Part shown: in pieces, positions 1 through 4,433 of the stretch
How positions within the stretch are numbered: the stretch's first letter is position 1
How the letters are laid out: every line of letters starts with the position of its first letter
NCBI GenBank assembly: GCA_030628325.1
Contig: DAOVRB010000114.1
Location: 1 to 5,065 of the forward strand
DNA length: 5,065 nt
Reading direction: 5' to 3'
From: Methanomicrobiaceae archaeon
GTDB lineage: Archaea > Halobacteriota > Methanomicrobia > Methanomicrobiales > Methanomicrobiaceae
Notes under the pieces: model-generated
Seen by the model: the letters and a program-made list of their open reading frames with translations, nothing else
Told to the model about the DNA's origin: nothing
Database searches by the model: none
Program-made: the position numbers and the translations under genes

Positions 1-269
1 ATTGCACCGTACAGTGCAGGATCTCCTGAATGAAGGCGCACAACTGTTTTACCTGCTTTTGCTGCATCAACCATTATCTCTACGAGTTCCTCAAGTTTTA
101 TTCCCCAGCTGTCGTATTTTTCAGGGGCAGGGGATGCTTCAGTCAGTTCAGGGTTAACAAGTGACCCTGCATAGATCAGTACATCAGCCTTTTCCAGCAG
201 TTTTCTGCCTTTTACTGTGATTAAGTCCGGATCACCAGGTCCCGCACCGACAATATACACTTTTTCCAT
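1..269 (-). CDS. cbiF: Cobalt-precorrin-4 C11-methyltransferase CbiF, N-terminal part, cut by the window edge
   Basis: SAM-dependent methyltransferase of the anaerobic cobalamin pathway; the family methylates C11 of cobalt-precorrin-4. Only 89 full codons are in the window, and the rest lies left of position 1. Visible family signatures are VGAGPGDP at residues 7-14 (the N-terminal glycine-rich tetrapyrrole-methylase motif), ITVKG at 17-21, YAGSLV at 33-38 and RLHSGDPALYG at 78-88 (the central GDP-x-x-Y motif). YAGSLVNP and HSGDPALYG are what I recognise as CbiF/CobM rather than CbiL or CbiH. The start is ATG at 269, preceded by GGAG at 280-277 with a 7-nt spacer, a good Shine-Dalgarno inside the end of cbiL. 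One base separates it from the cbiL stop, so it is the third gene of the operon. cbiG and cbiH often follow in related gene orders, but that cannot be checked here. Confidence 0.93.
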   Translation of the reverse strand, partial: MEKVYIVGAGPGDPDLITVKGRKLLEKADVLIYAGSLVNPELTEASPAPEKYDSWGIKLEELVEIMVDAAKAGKTVVRLHSGDPALYGA

Positions 270-270
270 C

Positions 271-879
271 TCATTTCTCCGCGAACATTACACTGAAATA
301 CGCGCTTTTTTCAGGCAGTTCATTGTTTCTGTAGATCTTTTCACCATCCATATACATCCTCTCTACCAGCACGAAATCTGTATAACCTTCTTCTCTAAGT
401 TCTTCTGCTTTTTTTTGTGGTTCTCTGACCTTCAGGAGAATTTTTGCATTCTTTTTTGAACCATCGCTTATTGAAAAGCCACCCGATACCGATATGCCTG
501 CAACTGAAGCGAATGCTGTTATTGAACTGATTCCCGGAATTGTCTGTGTCTCAATTTCCGGATACTTATTTTTAAGTATCTTACACAGCCTTCCAAATGT
601 CCCGTAGAAGTTTGGGTCACCAAGGATGCCGAATACGGCAAGACCGTTGAGTGCCGCAGGAGCTATTTTCTCTGCATTTTCATCCATGCATTGTCTGATA
701 TACTCCTCATCATCAGTCATGGGAAAAGAAAGCACAGTTATGTCATCCCTGTACGGGGCGGCTATTTTTTTTGCAACCTCTCCGGGAACGAATACTTTGT
801 CTGCTTCTTTGAGAAGTCTGACAGCTTTGAGTGTCAGAAGTTCGGAATCTCCCGGTCCCAGTCCTACAGCGATTAACAT
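271..879 (-). CDS. cbiL: Cobalt-precorrin-2 C20-methyltransferase CbiL
   Basis: Cytosolic SAM-dependent methyltransferase of the anaerobic (early cobalt insertion) corrin pathway; the family adds the C20 methyl group to cobalt-precorrin-2 to give cobalt-precorrin-3. The 202-residue product is near the short end for the family. The tetrapyrrole-methylase fold is marked by GLGPGD at residues 6-11 followed by ELLTLKAVRLL, VFVPG at 29-33, GILGDPNFYGTFGRL at 84-98 (the GDPxFYxTF form typical of CbiL/CobI) and IPGISS at 114-119. The ATG at 879 is preceded by a strong GGGAGG element (897-892) lying within the last codons of cbiT. The gap to the cbiT stop is one base, as is the gap to cbiF downstream, so translational coupling is likely. 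Precorrin-2 methylase CobI is the homologue of the aerobic route; the CbiT/CbiF neighbours and likely anaerobic methanogen host favour CbiL. Confidence 0.93.
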   Translation of the reverse strand: MLIAVGLGPGDSELLTLKAVRLLKEADKVFVPGEVAKKIAAPYRDDITVLSFPMTDDEEYIRQCMDENAEKIAPAALNGLAVFGILGDPNFYGTFGRLCKILKNKYPEIETQTIPGISSITAFASVAGISVSGGFSISDGSKKNAKILLKVREPQKKAEELREEGYTDFVLVERMYMDGEKIYRNNELPEKSAYFSVMFAEK

Positions 880-880
880 G

Positions 881-1405
881 CTATTTTGTCCTCCCTACAA
901 TGATATAAACGGGGTTTTTAGGTTTGAGCATAATATCACCGGCGAGAGTATATGAGCAAGAGACCTGTACATGAACAATTTCTTCAAAGATTCCAAGTTT
1001 TTTCATTGTATTAACTGCCTTAGTGACTGTATTGAGCAGGACTGCGTTGATTACAACTCTCTTACAGCCTTTTGTCACAAGTATTTCCAGAACCGTTTCA
1101 ATATTACCAGAACCACCGATAAAGGCGCAGTCAGGGTTTTCAACACGGTTAAGAATTTCTGATGCTTCTCCGGCAATCAGTTCAATATTTTTTGCCCCTG
1201 ACGCCTCGATTTTTATTTTTGAATAATTAATTGCTTCTGTTCTCCGGTCAATTGCAATGACTTTTTTTACCAGTCCTGATGCAGCAATTGAAACTTTACA
1301 TGTCCCGCACCCAATATCTGCCATGATTTCGTTTTTATTGGGACTTAATTTTGAAAGTGATATTGCGAGAATTTCATCCTGTGTGGGTCCGCCACTTAAA
1401 CTCAT
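881..1405 (-). CDS. cbiT: Cobalt-precorrin-6B (C15)-methyltransferase, decarboxylating, CbiT
   Basis: Stand-alone CbiT, a Rossmann-type SAM methyltransferase that methylates C15 and decarboxylates the C12 acetate side chain of cobalt-precorrin-6B/7. In many bacteria the same activity is fused to CbiE as CobL. The 174-residue product fits archaeal single-domain CbiT. Signatures in order are GGPTQDEILAISLSKL at residues 5-20 (a CbiT hallmark), SAM motif I DIGCGTCKVSI at 30-40, an acidic D53 in AIDRR that probably contacts the SAM ribose, and IGGSGN at 96-101, equivalent to the family's GGSG loop. Motif I has cysteine (C36) where the family normally has glycine (GCGTG). The start is ATG at 1405; AGGT at 1413-1410 is only 4 nt away and is a weak ribosome site. 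It is the first gene of the minus-strand operon, and no cbiE is seen in the window. Confidence 0.93.
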   Translation of the reverse strand: MSLSGGPTQDEILAISLSKLSPNKNEIMADIGCGTCKVSIAASGLVKKVIAIDRRTEAINYSKIKIEASGAKNIELIAGEASEILNRVENPDCAFIGGSGNIETVLEILVTKGCKRVVINAVLLNTVTKAVNTMKKLGIFEEIVHVQVSCSYTLAGDIMLKPKNPVYIIVGRTK

Positions 1406-1431
1406 ATTTACCTAAATAAAATTAACTTTAG

Positions 1432-1536
1432 TTATCTATTAATATTTGGATATTTGTCTGAATCTGCGCTGATGGCTGACATGCAAATATATCTGTCGTT
1501 GTAATCATAACGCCAGCTTCCCTGTGCAAGCCTCAT
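1432..1536 (-). other. Uncertain 34-residue small ORF upstream of cbiT
   Basis: An ATG-started frame of 34 codons ending in TAA, 26 bp before the cbiT start and on the same strand. The product begins MRLAQGSWRYDYNDRY and is rich in Trp/Tyr/Asp rather than looking like low-complexity AT-rich translation. The frame stays open for 12 more codons upstream of the ATG (to the TAA near 1575) but has no start codon there. I see no Shine-Dalgarno before the ATG, and no similarity to a family I know. A competing frame (1428-1508, 26 codons) is also open and has AGGGA about 10 nt before its ATG. It may be a small leader peptide, a decayed gene relic or chance; a run of this length is not rare by chance. 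Confidence 0.25.
1437..1447 (-). promoter_or_regulatory. Possible TATA element for the cbiTLF operon
   Basis: On the minus strand, AAATATTAATA lies about 32-42 bp upstream of the cbiT ATG, preceded by CC. Archaeal TATA boxes sit about 26 bp before the transcription start, which would put the start near 1417 and give a leader of about 12 nt including the AGGT at 1413-1410. The match to a methanogen TATA box is moderate, the region is generally AT-rich, and other elements (such as 1614-1620 read on the minus strand) could be used instead. Confidence 0.35.
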
Positions 1537-1613
1537 TTTTTTAAAATAGCTTTTTTTCTCACGAATTTCAGGCAGTTAATCACTGTTCTTTCCTGATATG
1601 GTAAAGTAAAGGG

Positions 1614-1621
1614 TATATAAA
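1614..1621 (+). promoter_or_regulatory. TATA box of the ferredoxin-geranylgeranyl reductase operon
   Basis: TATATAAA, preceded by the purine-rich AAAGGG (a possible BRE), is the best TATA match in the window. Its first base is 29 bp before the ferredoxin ATG at 1643, which places the expected transcription start at or within a few bases of the ATG. That predicts a leaderless or nearly leaderless mRNA. The core TATATA is self-complementary, so some minus-strand initiation toward cbiT is also possible. Confidence 0.65.
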
Positions 1622-1642
1622 GTGCAGGATAACATATTCCCA

Positions 1643-1828
1643 ATGATAAAAATACGCAGGGAGGTCTGTGGTTATTGTGGGGCATGTGTGTCCGTATGCC
1701 CAAATGGTGCACTTGAACTGATAGACGCATTCCTGACTGTTGATAATGACAACTGTACCAATTGTGGTATCTGTGCAAAAATATGTCCTCTTGGAGCACT
1801 GGAGATTGAAGATGAAAAACCACTATGA
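1643..1828 (+). CDS. Small 2[4Fe-4S] ferredoxin, probable electron donor to the adjacent geranylgeranyl reductase
   Basis: A 61-residue bacterial-type ferredoxin. Two cluster motifs are complete: CxxCxxCxxxCP with C9, C12, C15, C19 and P20, and a second with C38, C41, C44, C48 and P49. The fold is pseudo-symmetrical, with NGALEL and LGALEI after the two prolines. It carries low-potential electrons in the cytosol. The gene overlaps the downstream reductase by 17 nt, so the two are co-translated. In Methanosarcina acetivorans a ferredoxin adjacent to the geranylgeranyl reductase has been reported to support full saturation of archaeal lipids, which makes the same pairing likely here. The frame extends to a GTG at 1622, but that codon directly abuts the TATA box and would lie upstream of the predicted transcription start, so I chose the ATG at 1643. 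An AGGA lies 13 nt before this ATG, too far for a normal ribosome site. Confidence 0.9.
   Translation: MIKIRREVCGYCGACVSVCPNGALELIDAFLTVDNDNCTNCGICAKICPLGALEIEDEKPL
1801..1804 (+). promoter_or_regulatory. Ribosome binding site fixing the reductase start
   Basis: GGAG followed by a 7-nt spacer precedes the ATG at 1812, inside the ferredoxin coding end. It supports this ATG over the upstream TTG at 1740 in the same frame, which would prepend 24 residues that read as out-of-frame ferredoxin. Confidence 0.75.
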
Positions 1829-3014
1829 TGTTCTTATAGTAGGAGGAGGGCCTGGTGGTGCACTTGCCGCAAAGACGGTTGCAGAAAACGGGCTTTCTGT
1901 GTGTATTGTTGAAAAGAGGCCTGCTATTGGTGTACCTGTACGCTGTGCAGAAGGTATTGGCGAGGATCTTCTCCATGAATTTCTGGAAGTTGATCCCAAA
2001 TGGATTTCAGCTAAAATGGAGAGTGCAAAGATTGTCTCTCCTGATGGGTCTGAAATTAAACTGACCCCGAAAATGGCTGGGAGCGAAGTGGGTTATGTTC
2101 TTGATCGAAAAGTGTTTGATCGTGACCTTGTCAGGCAGGCTGCAAATGCAGGTGCTGAAGTGTACGTCAAGGCCCGTGTTTCTGATGCCATTATACAGGA
2201 TGGTATTGTGAAAGGCGCCCGTATTGAATATATGGGTGATACAGCAGACGTCACAGCTGAGGTTGTTATTGCCGCTGATGGTGTTGAGTCAAAGTTCGCC
2301 CGGTGGTGTGGTATTGATACAACAGTTCCAATGCGCGAGATTGAGACCTGTGCCCAGTACATAATGACAGATATCGATATTGATCCCCATGAAACTGTTT
2401 TCTATGTAGGGAATAATATATCGCCCGAAGGGTATGCCTGGATATTCCCGAAAGGGGACCGGATGGCAAATGTGGGTATTGGCATTTCCGGGAAAATGAG
2501 TGGCGATGGCCACAGAGCACGCGATTATCTGGATAAATTTGTTGAAACTACATTCCCCAAAGGCAAAAAAATTGAGTTAATTCTTGGCGGTGTTTCTACC
2601 TGCAGGCCTCTTAAATGCACAGTTGCAGATGGCCTGATTATTATCGGTGATGCAGCACGCGTCAGTGATCCGATAACCGGAGGTGGCATTTACAATGCGA
2701 TGTATACCGGCAGACTGGCAGGGGAAGTTGCATCAGAGTGCATAAAGAAGAAAAACTGCAGCAGGGCAGCATTAATGAAATATGATACTATGTGGCGCAA
2801 TTCCAAGATGGGTCGGGCCCTTGAACGTAACTATCATCTCAAGGAATTGTTTATTACGCTGGATGATAAGAAACTCAATGCAATTCTGAATTCTGTAAAA
2901 TCAATTAATATGGCTAAGTTCAATACAATGACACTGATTTCAGAATTGATAAAACATAATCCCAAGGCCATGCTCATTAAGGAACTGGCAGCACTGAAAA
3001 AATTAATTGATTGA
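1812..3014 (+). CDS. Digeranylgeranylglycerophospholipid reductase (geranylgeranyl reductase family flavoprotein)
   Basis: A 400-residue FAD enzyme that hydrogenates the isoprenoid chains of archaeal diether lipids (2,3-bis-O-geranylgeranylglycerophospholipid to the saturated archaeol form), acting at the membrane. Length matches archaeal GGRs. The N-terminus has the dinucleotide-binding motif VGGGPGG at residues 10-16, with E34 at the end of the second strand for FAD ribose. Next is PVRCAEG at 42-48, whose C45 appears to correspond to the proposed active-site cysteine of the Sulfolobus enzyme. YAWIFP at 208-213, followed after 8 residues by GIG at 222-224, fits the family motif YxWxFPx7-8GxG that lines the lipid cavity. 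GDAARVSDPITGGG at 279-292 is the second FAD-binding motif. The C-terminal 100 residues are charged and helical, without transmembrane segments. The overlap with the upstream ferredoxin gene suggests ferredoxin rather than NAD(P)H as electron donor. The 3' end overlaps trkA by 12 bp, tail to tail. Confidence 0.92.
   Translation: MKNHYDVLIVGGGPGGALAAKTVAENGLSVCIVEKRPAIGVPVRCAEGIGEDLLHEFLEVDPKWISAKMESAKIVSPDGSEIKLTPKMAGSEVGYVLDRKVFDRDLVRQAANAGAEVYVKARVSDAIIQDGIVKGARIEYMGDTADVTAEVVIAADGVESKFARWCGIDTTVPMREIETCAQYIMTDIDIDPHETVFYVGNNISPEGYAWIFPKGDRMANVGIGISGKMSGDGHRARDYLDKFVETTFPKGKKIELILGGVSTCRPLKCTVADGLIIIGDAARVSDPITGGGIYNAMYTGRLAGEVASECIKKKNCSRAALMKYDTMWRNSKMGRALERNYHLKELFITLDDKKLNAILNSVKSINMAKFNTMTLISELIKHNPKAMLIKELAALKKLID
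2997..3002 (-). terminator. Oligo-T terminator for trkA, inside the reductase 3' end
   Basis: Read on the minus strand, six T residues follow immediately after the trkA TAA stop (3005-3003). Archaeal RNA polymerase can terminate at short U-runs without a hairpin. The same bases encode K396-K397 of the reductase on the other strand. Confidence 0.5.
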
Positions 3015-3674
3015 TCTTTTTTTCAGCTGATTGTTAAGGATACGGAGGCATTCGTCCTCTGCTTCTTTTTTCGTAAAAACTGTAATTATATCGTTTGGCC
3101 TTATTCTGACCTTTCCACTTGGTATAATCAGATCACCGCCTGCTCTTTTTATTGCAATAAATACAAAGTCTTTTACGTCAAGTTCCCGGATTTCCTGATC
3201 TACAAGAAGTGCCCCTTCTTCAACTTCAATTTCAAATATTATTCCACCCGGGATTGTTGCCAGTTGCTGCATGTTTGGGTTTTCAGACCAGTAATACAGG
3301 CGGTTTGCGACAAGTTCGTCAGGGTTTTCACTGATTTTAACTCCGACTTCCGTGAACAGATCAGAATGTTCGGTTGAATTAACAATTGAGACGACAGTTG
3401 AAACATTAAATTTCTTGGCAAGCCAGCATGTCATCAGGTTGACAGCATCATCGCTTGTGGTTGCCACGAGGGCATCTGCACGGTCAATTCCGGCATCCTC
3501 AAGGATTGACCTGTCAGTTGCATTGCCGGCGATTGCAAGAAGGTCATAGTGTTCAAGTATTTCACTGCACCTCCCCTCATCTTTATCTATTACCACTACA
3601 CTGTCGCCATGTTCGACAGATATTGCTGCGAGGTTTCTTCCTATGCCTCCGAGTCCGATTATTATGATATACAT
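3003..3674 (-). CDS. trkA: TrkA-type RCK protein, NAD(H)-binding regulatory subunit of a potassium uptake system
   Basis: A 223-residue cytosolic protein with the usual single RCK_N plus RCK_C layout. The N-terminal Rossmann domain (about residues 1-120) has GLGGIG at 7-12, the acidic D30 ending strand two (NAD rather than NADP preference), GNATD at 50-54 and ATTSDD at 71-76. The C-terminal TrkA_C domain (about 137-218) contains the characteristic ELDVKDFVFIAIKR and RIRPNDIITVF segments. Such subunits form rings that gate TrkH/KtrB-type potassium channels in response to nucleotides. No membrane partner is present in the window, so it must be encoded elsewhere. The ATG at 3674 has only a GGA directly abutting it, too close for a ribosome site; a TATA element about 30 bp upstream suggests a very short leader. 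The 3' end converges on, and overlaps, the reductase gene. Confidence 0.9.
   Translation of the reverse strand: MYIIIIGLGGIGRNLAAISVEHGDSVVVIDKDEGRCSEILEHYDLLAIAGNATDRSILEDAGIDRADALVATTSDDAVNLMTCWLAKKFNVSTVVSIVNSTEHSDLFTEVGVKISENPDELVANRLYYWSENPNMQQLATIPGGIIFEIEVEEGALLVDQEIRELDVKDFVFIAIKRAGGDLIIPSGKVRIRPNDIITVFTKKEAEDECLRILNNQLKKRSIN
3017..3023 (+). terminator. Oligo-T terminator for the ferredoxin-reductase operon, inside the trkA 3' end
   Basis: Seven T residues begin 2 nt after the reductase TGA (3012-3014) on the plus strand. The run lies within the trkA reading frame, where the complementary A-run encodes K218-K219. No clear hairpin precedes it, which is normal for archaeal oligo-T termination. 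Confidence 0.55.
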
Positions 3675-3701
3675 TCCAGTTTCGTTTCAACCATGACCAT
3701 T

Positions 3702-3711
3702 GATATAATTT
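3702..3711. promoter_or_regulatory. Shared near-symmetric TATA element between trkA and rnhB
   Basis: GATATAATTT on the plus strand reads AAATTATATC on the minus strand, so both strands have an acceptable archaeal TATA. On the plus strand, 3704-3711 occupies exactly -30 to -23 relative to the rnhB GTG at 3734. On the minus strand, the element predicts a start near 3681, about 7 nt before the trkA ATG at 3674. The intergenic region is only 59 bp and its midpoint (3704) lies within the element. No other convincing TATA is seen in the gap. Confidence 0.6.
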
Positions 3712-3733
3712 GTGTATTGTACCACTTAATTAC

Positions 3734-4372
3734 GTGATCTGTGGGGTTGATGAAGCAGGCAAAGGTTCGGTTCTGGGACCTTTAGTTATTGCTGCTGTTT
3801 GTGGAGAGTCGTATGAGATCTTTAAAAACAGGGGATATGCTGATTCAAAGAGGCTCAGTAAATCAAAGAGAGATGAGTTGTTTACTGACATATGTGAATC
3901 TTTTAATGTTTCGATAATAAGCCTGTCCGCATCTGAAATTGATGAGATGCGCAAAGAAACCGGTATGAATTCAATCATTGCGGCGGCACATGCGGATGCA
4001 ATTCAGGCACTGAAACCTGCGCGTGCATATGTTGATGCCTGTGATGTAAATGCCCTGCGCTATGGTGAAACTGTGGCAGGCAATCTTTTATTTTCATGTG
4101 AAATAATTTCAGAACATAAGGCAGATTCTCTTCATCCCGTGGTCAGTGCTGCTAGTATTATTGCCAAAGTGACGAGGGACCGGATGATTTGTGATTTATA
4201 TGATGAATATGGTGACTTTGGCAGCGGTTATCCATCAGATTCAAAAACAATTGATTTTCTGGACGCTTATATCAGAAGCAATGGTAATCCACCTGCCTGT
4301 GCAAGAAAAAGCTGGAAAACTGTTCAGACGATAACAGAGAGAGTACATCAGAGTACATTATCTGATTTCTGA
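3734..4372 (+). CDS. rnhB: Ribonuclease HII
   Basis: Endonuclease that cuts the RNA strand of RNA-DNA hybrids and single ribonucleotides embedded in DNA (primer removal and ribonucleotide excision repair), using two metal ions. The 212-residue product matches archaeal RNase HII. It opens ICGVDEAGKGSVLGP, with catalytic D6 and E7. YADSKRLS (35-42) is the usual conserved segment, D101 lies in YVDACD, and D131 in ADSLHPVVSAASIIAKVTRDR completes the DEDD set. GSGYPSD and the late CARKSWKTV are typical C-terminal elements. I chose GTG at 3734 because archaeal homologues begin two or three residues before the GxDEAGKG motif and the TATA element sits precisely 30 bp upstream. The frame is open to a TTG at 3710, but that overlaps the TATA box. 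No Shine-Dalgarno precedes the GTG, so a leaderless mRNA is likely. It is divergent from trkA; the M50 gene follows after 61 nt with no obvious terminator between. Confidence 0.94.
   Translation: MICGVDEAGKGSVLGPLVIAAVCGESYEIFKNRGYADSKRLSKSKRDELFTDICESFNVSIISLSASEIDEMRKETGMNSIIAAAHADAIQALKPARAYVDACDVNALRYGETVAGNLLFSCEIISEHKADSLHPVVSAASIIAKVTRDRMICDLYDEYGDFGSGYPSDSKTIDFLDAYIRSNGNPPACARKSWKTVQTITERVHQSTLSDF
4341..4360 (+). repeat. 10-bp tandem duplication at the end of rnhB
   Basis: Two adjacent copies of GAGTACATYA (GAGTACATCA then GAGTACATTA) lie in the last codons of rnhB and differ at one base. Because the unit is 10 bp, the two copies are read in different frames (VHQ, then STL). This is a minor local feature of the poorly conserved C-terminal tail, with no evident function. 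Confidence 0.45.
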
Positions 4373-4433
4373 AAGGTTCATCTGAATATTACAGGAATCT
4401 GATTTATCAACAGGGCCATACAACATGTAAATA
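4373..4433 (+). promoter_or_regulatory. rnhB-M50 intergenic gap with weak promoter-like elements
   Basis: This AT-rich 61-bp spacer has no oligo-T terminator. GAATATTAC (4383-4391) and GATTTATCAA (4401-4410) are weak TATA candidates. The second begins about 33 bp before the ATG at 4434 and would give a short or absent leader. CAGGG at 4410-4414 is too far (about 19 nt) to act as a ribosome site. Read-through from rnhB is equally possible. Confidence 0.25.

Noticed and set aside
626..955. 109-codon plus-strand open frame opposite cbiL
   Set aside because: It is a low-complexity Ser/Ala/Pro-rich translation antisense to a gene with complete CbiL motifs, and crosses the cbiT-cbiL junction.
1535..1557. 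Two T7 runs on the plus strand as a terminator for a small plus-strand RNA
   Set aside because: The only candidate promoter upstream (AAATATAT near 1485) would give a transcript of about 45 nt or less, with no structure or ORF. The T-runs are better seen as AT-rich intergenic sequence.
1622..1642. GTG start giving a 68-residue ferredoxin
   Set aside because: The codon abuts the TATA box, so it lies upstream of the predicted transcription start. The extra seven residues add nothing recognisable.
1406..1642. Cobalamin riboswitch upstream of cbiT
   Set aside because: I looked for a B12-box-like conserved core and paired helices on the minus strand and saw none; such riboswitches are also essentially bacterial.
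1740..1811. TTG-started 24-residue extension of the reductase
   Set aside because: The extension reads the ferredoxin gene out of frame, and GGAG with 7-nt spacing marks the ATG at 1812, which directly precedes the canonical FAD-binding strand.
1533..1976. 147-codon minus-strand open frame across the ferredoxin and reductase start
   Set aside because: It is antisense to two genes with unmistakable motifs, and its translation (Cys/His/Pro-rich, no recognisable domain) is a typical shadow.
3710..3733. TTG start giving a 220-residue RNase HII
   Set aside because: The TTG overlaps the TATA element. Family members begin just before GxDEAGKG, which matches GTG at 3734.
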